This document shows, in pieces, positions 39,065-48,159 of a stretch of 64,000 nucleotides of DNA (position 1 is the stretch's first letter; every line of letters begins with the position of its first letter). The notes beneath the pieces are model-generated. The model saw only the letters and a list, made by a program, of their open reading frames with translations, did no database searches and was not told the DNA's origin. The stretch is from Sphingomonas caseinilytica (GTDB lineage: Bacteria > Pseudomonadota > Alphaproteobacteria > Sphingomonadales > Sphingomonadaceae): NCBI RefSeq assembly GCF_023516455.1, contig NZ_JAMGBA010000002.1, forward strand, positions 520,501 to 584,500. The letters are read 5' to 3'. The position numbers and the translations under genes are program-made.

Positions 39065-40132
39065 TTAGCGCCGGCAAACCGCGCCCTTGTCCTCGGACGA
39101 CAGGCGCGTCAGCGATGTCGGCGCGGTGCTGATGACGATCCCTACGGATCCGCAGCGCCTCAACTGGAACCGGACCTTGCGCGACCGAAAATCCAGCGAG
39201 ATTCGTCGAAACGTCTCCAACAGATCGGTTCCAAGCAGCAGCGCCGGTTCGTTGGTAAGTCCGAACACTTCGAATGGCGGAACATCGGCGAATGCGATCG
39301 GCACATTGCGAAGCGTTATGGACCCAAGCTTCAACTCGCCGATCCGGGCAAGCTGCATGTTCATGGTGACCCCCGTGACGCCGGTCGCGGCGATCGTAAC
39401 GAACTTGTCCCGGTTTCCCTTGATCAACTTGTCGCGCAGCAGCGTGTTGCCGATCGTGATTTCCGATCCTGTATCGACCACCGCGTCGAGCGGAAGTCCG
39501 GCTGCCCTGACCTGCGTCAGGATCAACTGGCCGCGTTGGCGCCGGGCCCTCACAACGATTTCGCCATCCATCCGGATCGCAGGCTGGCTTGCGTCCTCCG
39601 CCTTGATCACGCGCTTCTCGAAATCCATCATCAACCGCTGTTCGACCAGCGCGTCGATCCCGATCATGCCCGCGCCGCCCAGGTCTCCTTCCTTCAGCGC
39701 GGGCAGCTCCAGGTTCTGGACGATGCTTGTGCCAAGGGTGAGCTCGTCGACCTTGACCCGGTCGACGATCGCGCTTCCCGTCATGCCGTGGACGGTGACC
39801 GGCGTCGTCAGCGGCAGTTGAAGCTGCTGCGCAAGGCGAAGTCCGACGACGGAACTATCGGCGCCGCTGTCGACCAGGAAGCGGTACGGGCCCTGCCCAT
39901 TGATGCCCACCTCGACGGTCATTCGTGTTCGTATCTTGCGGGCGTCGATATCTTCGCCGGCGATTTGCAGCGTATCGTCGATGACCGCGGGCGGGAGCGG
40001 CGGCATGGGGGTGGTCGGAACTGGAATGGGCTTGTTGGGCTTGGGCGCCTGGGCCGAAACATCGCCGCCGATTGCCGAGCAGGCCAGCGCCAGAGCCGGG
40101 ATCATGCTGAAACGAAACATCGACAAGCGCAT
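39065..40132 (-). CDS. Retropepsin-like aspartic protease family protein
   Basis: A 355-residue exported protein with a signal peptide (MFRFSMIPALALACSAIGG) and two retroviral-protease-like lobes: FLVDSGADSSVVG near residue 80 and AVVDTGSEITIG near 225. The second has the standard DTG, the first DSG, so the enzyme is plausibly an intramolecular pair active in the periplasm. It lies upstream, on the same strand, of the DUF2807 pair, 75 bases away. An ATG at 40120 is an alternative start. Substrates unknown. Confidence 0.8.
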   Translation of the reverse strand: MRLSMFRFSMIPALALACSAIGGDVSAQAPKPNKPIPVPTTPMPPLPPAVIDDTLQIAGEDIDARKIRTRMTVEVGINGQGPYRFLVDSGADSSVVGLRLAQQLQLPLTTPVTVHGMTGSAIVDRVKVDELTLGTSIVQNLELPALKEGDLGGAGMIGIDALVEQRLMMDFEKRVIKAEDASQPAIRMDGEIVVRARRQRGQLILTQVRAAGLPLDAVVDTGSEITIGNTLLRDKLIKGNRDKFVTIAATGVTGVTMNMQLARIGELKLGSITLRNVPIAFADVPPFEVFGLTNEPALLLGTDLLETFRRISLDFRSRKVRFQLRRCGSVGIVISTAPTSLTRLSSEDKGAVCRR

Positions 40133-40265
40133 CTTCTCCCCAAGATGACCGGTGGATCCTATCCTTCGCCTTCACCGGTTTCCATTCAAACTAGACGGAT
40201 GGTCGCTTCGTTCGATGTGCGGAGGTGCCGAACGTCGAATTCCAGCCGGTGAACGCTCAAAATGA

Positions 40266-40293
40266 AAAGGGCGCCCGGTGAGGGGCGCCCTTG
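40266..40293 (-). terminator. Rho-independent terminator after carD
   Basis: Arms agggcgccc and gggcgccct pair around a short loop, with Ts on the minus strand after the stem. It ends the carD transcript about 20 bases past the stop. Confidence 0.75.
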
Positions 40294-40314
40294 TTCGTTA
40301 GAAGGAAGCGAAGC

Positions 40315-40848
40315 CTATGCCGCTTCCTTGGCCTTGTGATGGATCAGCGCGGCCTTGTTCAGGACCTCGAGGATCTTGGCCAGCGCGGCCTTCTCGTCGG
40401 TCTGCTCCATCGCGGCCAGCTCGCGCGCCAGGCGCGACGAGGCGGCTTCGAAGATCTGCCGTTCCGAATAGCTCTGCTCCGGCGCATCGTCCGGGCGGAA
40501 CAGGTCGCGGACCACTTCGGCGATCGACGTCAGGTCGCCCGAATTGATCTTGGCTTCATATTCCTGGGCGCGGCGCGACCACATGGTGCGCTTGACCTTC
40601 GGCTTGCCCTTCAGCGTTTCGAGCGCGTCCTTCATGGTCTTGTCGCTCGACAGCTTGCGCATGCCGACCGAGTCCGCCTTGGCGACGGGGACGCGGAGAG
40701 TCATCTTTTCCTTCTCGAAACGAAGGACGTAGAGATCGAGACTGGTTCCGGCGATTTCAGTGCTTTGTAGTTCAACTACCCGGCCAACGCCGTGCTTGGG
40801 GTAAACAACATAATCGCCAACATCGAAGCTAAGGGCCTTTGCAGCCAT
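40315..40848 (-). CDS. carD: CarD-family transcriptional regulator
   Basis: CarD-type regulators bind RNA polymerase and stabilise open promoter complexes. The 177-residue product begins with the Tudor-like RNAP-interacting domain (FDVGDYVVYPKHGVGRVVELQ) and continues with the helical DNA-binding part. It is normally essential or needed for stress and rRNA control in alphaproteobacteria. A clear terminator follows. The start at 40848 has ribosome-binding-like GAGGTGA upstream. Confidence 0.9.
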   Translation of the reverse strand: MAAKALSFDVGDYVVYPKHGVGRVVELQSTEIAGTSLDLYVLRFEKEKMTLRVPVAKADSVGMRKLSSDKTMKDALETLKGKPKVKRTMWSRRAQEYEAKINSGDLTSIAEVVRDLFRPDDAPEQSYSERQIFEAASSRLARELAAMEQTDEKAALAKILEVLNKAALIHHKAKEAA

Positions 40849-41014
40849 TCCGTCACCTCTTTCAATAGCCCACTTGCGTCATGCCGTTGCGCACCGTAAT
40901 CGCCCCCCAATAGCGACCCCCCGGTCCGGCAATGACTCCGTGTGAACTTGAACCTGTATGAAACAACCGCCGCAGGTCGCGACGGCTGATGACAATTATA
41001 TATCAGAAAAATTA

Positions 41015-42085
41015 TCAGATTTCGAGTCCCAGCTGACGGGGCGATGACTCATCCTCATCCATGATGGAATGAAGCCCGAGGCCAAGCAGCCGAATCCCCT
41101 TCGGAACGGGAAGCAGCGCGTCCAGTAACGCCTGCCCTGCACTTTCGAACGACGCATAGTCCGGGACAGCCGCGGTGAAGCTTTTCGACCGGGTAATCTG
41201 CGTAAAATCGCCGAACTTGACCTTCAGCGTGACCGTCCGCCCGCGTACTTCCGATCGCTCGATCCGCTGCCAGGCATAGCCCGCGACGCGGCTCAATTCC
41301 CGCTTGAGGTCGTCCGCTTCGACATAGTCGACATCGAAGGTCCGTTCGGCGCTGACCGACTTGTACGGCCTGTCCGGTTTCACTTCCCGCTCGTCGATTC
41401 CGCGCGCGATTCGCCAATACCATCGTCCGGATGATCCGAACTGGGCTTCCAGCTCCGCGATCGGCCAGCGCGCCAGGTCAGCGCCGGTCATTATCCCGAG
41501 CTTCTCCATTTTTGCCGCAGTGACCGGACCAACTCCGTGGAAGCGTTTGACCGGAAGGGTCGCGACGAATTCGGGGCCCTTGTGCGGAGGGATGACGCAA
41601 ATTCCGTCCGGCTTGTTCTGGTCCGACGCCAGCTTGGCGATGAACTTGCAGTAGCTGACGCCGGCCGAAGCGGTGAGCCCGGTTTCGGCTTTGATGCGGG
41701 CGCGGATATCCTCGGCGATTGCCTTGGCGCTGCCGAGACCGCGCCGATCCTCGGTAACATCGAGATAGGCCTCGTCGAGCGACAGCGGCTCGATCAGGTC
41801 CGTATAGTCGGCGAAGATCTCCCGGATTTGCTGCGACACGGCACGGTAGACGTCGAACCGCGGCTTGACGAAAACCAGGTCCGCGCAGCGCCGCTTGGCC
41901 GTCACCGACGGCATTGCGGATCGAACGCCGAATTTGCGGGCTTCGTAGCTTGCGGCAGCCACGACGCCGCGATGGCCGCCGCCAACCGCGACAGGCTTTC
42001 CGCGTAACTCCGGATCGTCGCGCTGTTCGACCGACGCATAGAAGGCGTCCATGTCGACGTGGATGATCTTGCGGATGGGTGGCAC
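41015..42085 (-). CDS. dinB: DNA polymerase IV
   Basis: A Y-family translesion polymerase of 356 residues. Motifs: HVDMDAFYASVEQ (metal Asp), SLDEAYLDV (Asp-Glu pair) and the KFIAKLASDQNKPDG segment. The C-terminus lacks an obvious beta-clamp-binding peptide beyond LLGLGLHS. GTG start at 42085. No LexA-type GTTC-N7-GTTC site is visible upstream. Divergent from sucC. Confidence 0.93.
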   Translation of the reverse strand: MPPIRKIIHVDMDAFYASVEQRDDPELRGKPVAVGGGHRGVVAAASYEARKFGVRSAMPSVTAKRRCADLVFVKPRFDVYRAVSQQIREIFADYTDLIEPLSLDEAYLDVTEDRRGLGSAKAIAEDIRARIKAETGLTASAGVSYCKFIAKLASDQNKPDGICVIPPHKGPEFVATLPVKRFHGVGPVTAAKMEKLGIMTGADLARWPIAELEAQFGSSGRWYWRIARGIDEREVKPDRPYKSVSAERTFDVDYVEADDLKRELSRVAGYAWQRIERSEVRGRTVTLKVKFGDFTQITRSKSFTAAVPDYASFESAGQALLDALLPVPKGIRLLGLGLHSIMDEDESSPRQLGLEI

Positions 42086-42184
42086 TGACCGTTCGTTTTC
42101 CCTGTCCTACCACCCCTTGCGAATCTATATCGCCTGCCGATGCGACACACTATCGCTCCCGGCCAGACTCGTTCGGGGCGGGCG

Positions 42185-42234
42185 CTTAACTTCACGAAAA
42201 TGGTCGAATCGCCCATGCAAATAGTGAAGTTAAG
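42185..42234. promoter_or_regulatory. Perfect inverted repeat upstream of sucC
   Basis: cttaacttcac (42185-42195) and gtgaagttaag (42224-42234) are perfect 11-base inverted copies with a 28-base spacer. The element lies between the divergent dinB and sucC genes, 76 bases before sucC. Function not known; an operator is the simplest explanation. Confidence 0.6.
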
Positions 42235-42310
42235 GGGCCATTCGCGAGCTTTCCATTGCGCGCGCGATCTGCTTAAGGGCGCGGCAATTCATTCCATTGG
42301 GACGTGACTC

Positions 42311-43516
42311 ATGAACATCCACGAATATCAGGCCAAGGATCTGCTGGCGAAGTTCGGCGTACCGGTCCCGGCGGGGCATGCCGCGATGACCGTCGAGGAC
42401 GCGGTTCGCGCTGCCAAGATGCTTCCCGGGCCGCTGTGGGTCGTGAAGGCGCAAATCCATGCCGGTGGCCGCGGCAAGGGCAAGTTCAAGGAACTGGGCC
42501 CTGACGCGAAGGGCGGCGTCCGCCTCGCCAAGTCGATCGACGAAGTCCGCGCAGCAGCAGAAGAGATGCTCGGCAAGACTCTGGTGACGATCCAGACCGG
42601 CGCCGAGGGCAAGCAGGTCCAGCGCCTCTACATCACCGATGGCGTGGATATCGAAAAGGAATTCTACCTCGCATTGCTGGTCGATCGCGCGACCGGCCGC
42701 ATTGCCGTCGTCGCCTCGACCGAAGGTGGCATGGACATCGAAGCTGTCGCTCACGACACGCCGGAAAAGATCGAAACCATCACTATCGATCCCGCTACCG
42801 GCCTGATGCCGCACCACGGCCGCGCCGTCGCGGCTGCGCTCGGCCTGTCCGGCGACCTCGCCAAGCAGGCGCAATATGTGCTGGCCAAGCTCTACGACGC
42901 ATTCCTCGGCACCGACGCGTCGCAGATCGAGATCAACCCGCTCGCGATCACCGGCGACAACAAGCTGATGGTCCTCGATGCCAAGGTCGGCTTCGATAGC
43001 AACGCCATGTTCCGCCACAAGGACCTCGCCGAGCTCCGCGACTTCTCGGAAGAGGATCCGATGGAGATCGAGGCGTCGAAGTATGACCTCGCCTACATCA
43101 AGCTCGACGGAAACATCGGCTGCATGGTCAATGGCGCCGGCCTCGCCATGGCGACGATGGACATCATCAAGCTCAATGGCGCCTTCCCGGCCAACTTCCT
43201 CGACGTCGGCGGCGGCGCCAACAAGGAAAAGGTCACCGCGGCCTTCAAGATCATCCTTTCGGATCCGGCCGTGAAGGGCATCCTGGTCAACATCTTCGGC
43301 GGCATCATGCGCTGCGACATCATTGCCGAAGGCATTGTCGCCGCGGCCAAGGAAGTGTCGCTGTCGGTTCCGCTGGTGGTTCGCCTCGAAGGCACCAACG
43401 TCCAGCAGGGCAAGGACATATTGGCGATGAGCGGCCTGCCGATCGTCGCCGCCGACGACCTGGGCGATGCCGCCCGCAAGATCGTCGCCGAGGTAAACGA
43501 AGCCGTTGCGGCATAA
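42311..43516 (+). CDS. sucC: Succinyl-CoA ligase, beta subunit
   Basis: The beta subunit of succinyl-CoA synthetase, a TCA cycle enzyme. 401 residues with the ATP-grasp domain ([21 protein letters not shown] at the N-terminus, [12 protein letters not shown]) and the CoA-ligase C-domain ([19 protein letters not shown] and [12 protein letters not shown]). The alpha subunit gene is not adjacent in this window, which is unusual since sucCD are commonly an operon. etfBA follows after a repeat. Confidence 0.95.
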   Translation: MNIHEYQAKDLLAKFGVPVPAGHAAMTVEDAVRAAKMLPGPLWVVKAQIHAGGRGKGKFKELGPDAKGGVRLAKSIDEVRAAAEEMLGKTLVTIQTGAEGKQVQRLYITDGVDIEKEFYLALLVDRATGRIAVVASTEGGMDIEAVAHDTPEKIETITIDPATGLMPHHGRAVAAALGLSGDLAKQAQYVLAKLYDAFLGTDASQIEINPLAITGDNKLMVLDAKVGFDSNAMFRHKDLAELRDFSEEDPMEIEASKYDLAYIKLDGNIGCMVNGAGLAMATMDIIKLNGAFPANFLDVGGGANKEKVTAAFKIILSDPAVKGILVNIFGGIMRCDIIAEGIVAAAKEVSLSVPLVVRLEGTNVQQGKDILAMSGLPIVAADDLGDAARKIVAEVNEAVAA

Positions 43517-43520
43517 TTTT

Positions 43521-43608
43521 CCGTCACCCCGGCCTTGAGCCGGGGTCTGCCTTCCTTTCGAACGAACGAAGGAAGGCAGGCGGATGCCGGATCAAGTCCG
43601 GCATGACG
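43521..43608. repeat. Intergenic repeat with three stem-loops
   Basis: Three nested palindromes: ccccggc/gccgggg (43527-43545), ctgccttcctttcg with cgaaggaaggcag (43547-43579) and tgccggatcaagtccggca (43585-43603). This is the common alphaproteobacterial 'CCGGATCAAGTCCGG' type of intergenic element. Translation of the end gives MPDQVRHD, which accounts for the apparent in-frame N-terminal extension of etfB. Confidence 0.85.
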
Positions 43609-43625
43609 AAGAAGGGACAGGTGGA

Positions 43626-44375
43626 ATGAAACTATTGGTCGCCGTCAAGCGAGTGATCGATTTCAACGTCAAGCCGCGCGTCAAGATGGACGGCTCCGGC
43701 GTCGATCTCGCCAATGTCAAAATGTCGATGAACCCGTTCGACGAGATCGCGGTCGAAGAAGCGATCCGCCTCAAGGAAAAGGGCGCCGCGACGGAAATCG
43801 TTGCCGTCTCGATCGGGCCGGCCAAGGCTCAGGAAACGCTGCGCACCGCGCTGGCCATGGGCGCGGACCGCGCAATCCTGGTCCAGACCGAAGAAGAGGT
43901 TGAGCCGCTGGCCGTCGCCAAGATCCTGAAGGGTATCGCAGGCGAGGAGAACCCCGACCTCATCATCCTCGGCAAGCAGGCGATCGACGACGATTCGAAC
44001 CAGACCGGCCAGATGCTGGCGGCGCTCCTGGGCTGGCCGCAGGGCACCTTCGCTTCGAAGGTCGAAGTCGCCGGCGGCGACCTCAACGTCACCCGCGAAG
44101 TCGATGGCGGCCTCGAAACGGTGAAGCTCGCAACGCCGGCGGTGGTTACCACCGACCTTCGCTTGAACGAGCCGCGCTATGCTTCGCTTCCGAACATCAT
44201 GAAGGCCAAGTCGAAGCCGCTCGCGACCAAGTCGCCGGGTGACTACGGCGTCGACGTCGCACCGCGGATCGAAACGCTGAAGGTGACCGAGCCCGCCAAG
44301 CGGCAGGCCGGCGTAAAGGTCGGCTCGGTCGACGAGCTGGTGGGCAAGCTGAAGGCACTGGGAGTTGCCAAATGA
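43626..44375 (+). CDS. etfB: Electron transfer flavoprotein, beta subunit
   Basis: ETF beta carries AMP and the shared fold for FAD-bound ETF alpha, and shuttles electrons from acyl-CoA dehydrogenases to ETF-ubiquinone oxidoreductase. The 249-residue product starts [19 protein letters not shown] and has the [22 protein letters not shown] segment and GVASPGDYG-type C-terminus. I choose the ATG at 43626, preceded by GGGACAGGTGGA; the frame opens at 43584 but that stretch is intergenic repeat. Start of an etfBA operon overlapping by four bases. Confidence 0.95.
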   Translation: MKLLVAVKRVIDFNVKPRVKMDGSGVDLANVKMSMNPFDEIAVEEAIRLKEKGAATEIVAVSIGPAKAQETLRTALAMGADRAILVQTEEEVEPLAVAKILKGIAGEENPDLIILGKQAIDDDSNQTGQMLAALLGWPQGTFASKVEVAGGDLNVTREVDGGLETVKLATPAVVTTDLRLNEPRYASLPNIMKAKSKPLATKSPGDYGVDVAPRIETLKVTEPAKRQAGVKVGSVDELVGKLKALGVAK

Positions 44376-45301
44376 AGACTCTGGTTCTCGTCGAACATGA
44401 CGGTTCGAGCATCAAGGACGCGACCCTCGCCGCGGTAACCGCCGCGTCGCAGCTCGGCGAAGTCCATCTGCTGGTCGCTGGCTCGGGCGTTGGCGGTGTC
44501 GCCGACGCTGGAACGAAGATCGCTGGCGTTCAAAAGGTTCACGTCGCTGACGGCGGTCATCTTGAGCACCAGCTGGCTGAAGATGTCGCCCCGGTAGCGG
44601 CGAAGCTGATGGAAAGCCATGACGCCTTCCTCGCTCCGGCCACCACCACCGGCAAGAACGTCGCTCCGCGCGTCGCGGCGCTACTCGACGTGATGCAGGT
44701 TTCGGATATCCTGTCGGTCGAGGGTGCTGACACCTTCACCCGTCCGATCTACGCCGGCAACGCCATTGCGACGGTAAAATCCAAGGACGCCAAGAAGGTC
44801 ATCACCGTTCGCGGCACTGCCTTCGAAAAGGCCGCACGCGACGGCGGCAGCGGCTCGGTCGAGGCCGTCGATGCCGGTGGTTCCTCGGGTAAGTCCAGCT
44901 TCGTTTCGGCGGAGCTGTCGAAGTCGGAACGTCCTGAACTCACCAGCGCCAAGGTCATCGTCTCGGGCGGCCGGGCTTTCGGTTCGAACGACCAGTTCCA
45001 TGCATTGCTCGATCCGCTGGCGGACAAGCTTGGCGCGGCGGTCGGCGCGTCGCGTGCCGCGGTCGATGCCGGTTATGCGCCGAACGACTATCAGGTCGGC
45101 CAGACCGGCAAGATCGTCGCCCCGGAAGTCTATATCGCGATCGGTATTTCCGGCGCGATCCAGCACCTTGCGGGCATGAAGGATTCGAAGACGATCATCG
45201 CCATCAACAAGGACGAAGAAGCCCCGATCTTCCAGGTCGCGGACGTCGGCCTGGTCGGCGACCTGTTCAAGATCGTGCCGGAGCTGACCGAAAAGCTCTA
45301 G
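44372..45301 (+). CDS. etfA: Electron transfer flavoprotein, alpha subunit
   Basis: ETF alpha binds FAD. The 309-residue product begins [21 protein letters not shown] and has the FAD-binding C-terminal domain ([36 protein letters not shown]). The ATG overlaps the etfB stop (ATGA), giving translational coupling. It converges on the M20 peptidase gene with six bases between the stop codons. Confidence 0.95.
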   Translation: MKTLVLVEHDGSSIKDATLAAVTAASQLGEVHLLVAGSGVGGVADAGTKIAGVQKVHVADGGHLEHQLAEDVAPVAAKLMESHDAFLAPATTTGKNVAPRVAALLDVMQVSDILSVEGADTFTRPIYAGNAIATVKSKDAKKVITVRGTAFEKAARDGGSGSVEAVDAGGSSGKSSFVSAELSKSERPELTSAKVIVSGGRAFGSNDQFHALLDPLADKLGAAVGASRAAVDAGYAPNDYQVGQTGKIVAPEVYIAIGISGAIQHLAGMKDSKTIIAINKDEEAPIFQVADVGLVGDLFKIVPELTEKL

Positions 45302-45307
45302 AGCTCT

Positions 45308-46798
45308 CTAGCGAGCCTGCATGACGGCGGCAGCGATGTCGATCGCCCGCCACAGGTTACCGATGCGCAGGTTTTCATCCTCCGCATGCTGGTTGTTGTC
45401 ATGGTTGGCGAGGCTGACCGACACCGTCGGTGCACCGAGCGTTTCGCGGAACAAGTAGAGCGGAAGCGAGCCGCCGAGCGACGGCAAAACTACGGCGCCA
45501 TAGGGCTTCATCGCGGCCGCGACGGACTGTGCGAGCGGATTGTCTAGTGCTGTGCGTTCGGCATTATAGCCGGGACCGACAATCACCGTCGCGATCCTGG
45601 GATTGCCCTGCCGTTCGGCCATCGTCGGCTCCCGATCGAGCACTAGGAAGCCCTGTGCCTGGATATGGCGGATCAGCTTCTCAACCTGCCGCTTGCTGTC
45701 GTTGCCCTTGACCAGGCGGAGGTCGAGCGCCGCGGCTGCCGATATCGGGATGACATTCCGAGCCTTGTCGCCGACATCGGCCGCACGGATTCCGTTGATG
45801 TTGAGCGATGGCTGCTGGATGGCATCGAGCAACGAGATCCCATTGCCTTCGGTCCAACCGAGGCCAAGCTCGGACTTCAGCTGGGCATCCGCTGCCGGAA
45901 CCGCGCGGATCGCCGCTTGCTCCGCCTCGGTCAGCGGCACGACATCGTCGTACCAACCCGCGACGGTCACCCGGCCATCCTTGTCCTTCATCGAGGCAAG
46001 CAATTGGCTGAGCACCATCGCCGGATTGGGAACCCAATTGCCATAATGACCGCTGTGCAGCGGGCGGGTCGGCCCATGTACGGTCACATCGACATTGATG
46101 TCGCCGCGAACGCCGAGCGAAACCTGAGGGGCGCCGGACGGATGGGACGGACCGTCGAAGATCACCCAGCCGTCGGACTTCAGCGTATCCTGGTGCTTGG
46201 CGAGCAGGGCTGCGAGATTCGGCGATCCTTGCTCCTCCTCGCCTTCGAAGAAGACCTTGAGATTGTAGGCCGGACGTTTCCCCTGTGCCTTGAGCGTGTC
46301 GACTGCCTTCAGGATCGCCATGACGCCCAATTTGTCGTCCGACGCCGAGCGCGCGTAGATCCGCCATTCCGGGTCGATCGGCCGACCCGCGGCTGGGACC
46401 GCAATCTGCTTGCCGCCGCGGTCCAATCGGTCGGTGTAATATTTGGGCTCGAACGTTTGGGTCGACTTCCAGTCCTCGGGCGTAACCGGCTGGCCGTCAT
46501 AATGCGCGTAGAGCACGAGAGTCTTTTTCGCCCCGGGCACCGGCCATTCGCCATAGATCGCCGGCGGTACATTGGCATTGTCGCCCTCCAGCAGGCGTGG
46601 AGCCAAGCCGCGCCGGGTCATCATCGCCATGATGTGATCGGCATTCCGCCTAATATCGGAAACGTTGGTCGCAACGTTCGGGATCGCGAGCAGGTCGATA
46701 TACTCGGCCAGGATCGCTGCCTTTTCCTGTGCAGCCGGTTCCGCTTGGGCAGGCGCTGCCGCGATCACCGCAGCGACGAGAAGTAGCTTCAGCGTCAT
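45308..46798 (-). CDS. M20-family metallopeptidase
   Basis: A 496-residue exported dizinc peptidase of the M20/M25/M40 family with a signal peptide (LLLVAAVIAAAPAQA). Metal-site segments are LYAHYDGQPV, SASDDKLGVMAIL and FFEGEEEQGSPN; a dimerisation (lid) domain follows, and the C-terminal LGGSLPLYLFRE completes it. It probably cleaves dipeptides or short peptides in the periplasm. It is coupled with the DUF885 gene, 13 bases upstream on the same strand. Confidence 0.9.
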   Translation of the reverse strand: MTLKLLLVAAVIAAAPAQAEPAAQEKAAILAEYIDLLAIPNVATNVSDIRRNADHIMAMMTRRGLAPRLLEGDNANVPPAIYGEWPVPGAKKTLVLYAHYDGQPVTPEDWKSTQTFEPKYYTDRLDRGGKQIAVPAAGRPIDPEWRIYARSASDDKLGVMAILKAVDTLKAQGKRPAYNLKVFFEGEEEQGSPNLAALLAKHQDTLKSDGWVIFDGPSHPSGAPQVSLGVRGDINVDVTVHGPTRPLHSGHYGNWVPNPAMVLSQLLASMKDKDGRVTVAGWYDDVVPLTEAEQAAIRAVPAADAQLKSELGLGWTEGNGISLLDAIQQPSLNINGIRAADVGDKARNVIPISAAAALDLRLVKGNDSKRQVEKLIRHIQAQGFLVLDREPTMAERQGNPRIATVIVGPGYNAERTALDNPLAQSVAAAMKPYGAVVLPSLGGSLPLYLFRETLGAPTVSVSLANHDNNQHAEDENLRIGNLWRAIDIAAAVMQAR

Positions 46799-46811
46799 CA
46801 GGCTCTCCGCC

Positions 46812-48110
46812 TTAGGGTTTCAGGTCGCTCGGCAGCGTCGGCTCGGACAGGATCTTCTCCATCCGCGCCCAGCGTGCCTTGGGATCCGTTCCGGCCGCCT
46901 CGACATAGGCGCGCACCATGTCCTGCCCGAGGCCGTAGTTGATTACATAGGTCCGATACTGCTTGGTGAACTCCGTCATCTGCTTGGCTCGCTCGGCACT
47001 CACCAGCCCATATTTTTGGGTTAGTCGCGCGGCCTCGGCATCATCGATCCGGCCTTCCAGATATTCGCGGGCAATGGTGAAGCGCGCACCGGCTAGGTCC
47101 CGCATCGCATGGGTAAGCGCGAGGTAATCCGCCGCCTGCGCGGTCGGCAGTCCTGCCAGCGGATAAAGCGTCTTCGTCCCGAAGTTCAGCTGATCATCGC
47201 CCGGAAACGCCAGGTCGATCCCATAGTTGGCGGACCCTTCGGCGATCAGCGATTGCGGCGAATAGAGCGGGTAAACGCTGAACTCGATCCAGCCCCTTTC
47301 CTTCGTCAGCCGCTGCTCAAGCAGTGCATTCAGGACATGGTGTCCCGGATAGCCCTCATGGCATCCCAGATCGACGGCGCGGCTGATACGGATCGGAAGG
47401 TCGGTGTTGATCTCGATCCGGCTGTGGGCATTGCCCTGGTAATAATTATAGCCGCTCCAGCTTTTGCCGGTGACGAACGACATGTCGAACCGTTCGTCCT
47501 TCGGCATCTGGATATGCTCGAGCGTGCGGCGGCGGCATTCGCCGATCGCCGCGTCGAACACCCGCTTCAGCCGCTCCTTGGGAATGTTGAAGCGGTTCTG
47601 GAAGGCGTCGACACGATCCGCCAGTTCGCCGGTTCCGGGAACGAGCTTCTCGATCTTTGCGAGCACCGGATCGTAGCTGCTGAGCGGCTTCAATTCCGGA
47701 GCAACGCCGAACAATCCCTTGGCTTCTTCGTCGAAGGCCAGCTTCTCGCCCTTGAGCATCCGCAGCCGGGTCGCTGCTGCGGTCAGCTGCGCGGAAATGA
47801 ACTTCGCGCGGCGCGCCTCCATCGGATCATCGGAAATGACCCCTTCCAGCTTCTTCCGGAGTTCGTCGGTCCGGTGCGCCAGTGCATCCAGGTCCTGGCC
47901 AGCTGCGTCGGCCTTCGCCTTCGCCTGCAGCTCTGCCGGGCCGTAGTAGGCATCGATATAGCCTTCTTCCTTCTCGCCGATCGTCAGGCTGAGAAGCACA
48001 TATTCGCGGGCAATCGAGTCGAGACCATCTTGCCCTGCCGGTTTGGCTCCTCGCTGGCAGGCGCCGAGCGCGGTGGCGGCCAGGACGAGCGCGAGCAAAG
48101 GTCGGTTCAT
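46812..48110 (-). CDS. DUF885-family putative metallopeptidase lipoprotein
   Basis: A 432-residue predicted lipoprotein (signal with LGAC) of the DUF885 family. The HEGYPGHH motif near residue 247 is a zinc-type HExxH-like element, and the helical, mostly polar remainder fits gluzincin-like proteins. Placed just before an M20 peptidase gene, so a peptide-processing role is plausible; it is inference. Confidence 0.85.
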   Translation of the reverse strand: MNRPLLALVLAATALGACQRGAKPAGQDGLDSIAREYVLLSLTIGEKEEGYIDAYYGPAELQAKAKADAAGQDLDALAHRTDELRKKLEGVISDDPMEARRAKFISAQLTAAATRLRMLKGEKLAFDEEAKGLFGVAPELKPLSSYDPVLAKIEKLVPGTGELADRVDAFQNRFNIPKERLKRVFDAAIGECRRRTLEHIQMPKDERFDMSFVTGKSWSGYNYYQGNAHSRIEINTDLPIRISRAVDLGCHEGYPGHHVLNALLEQRLTKERGWIEFSVYPLYSPQSLIAEGSANYGIDLAFPGDDQLNFGTKTLYPLAGLPTAQAADYLALTHAMRDLAGARFTIAREYLEGRIDDAEAARLTQKYGLVSAERAKQMTEFTKQYRTYVINYGLGQDMVRAYVEAAGTDPKARWARMEKILSEPTLPSDLKP

Positions 48111-48159
48111 TTATGCACTCCGGAAGGGAGCGGTTGGTTTATCGGCGGAGTAATGACTG

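Noticed and set aside
43584-43625. In-frame extension of etfB ([11 protein letters not shown]...)
   Set aside because: It is translation of an intergenic palindromic repeat.
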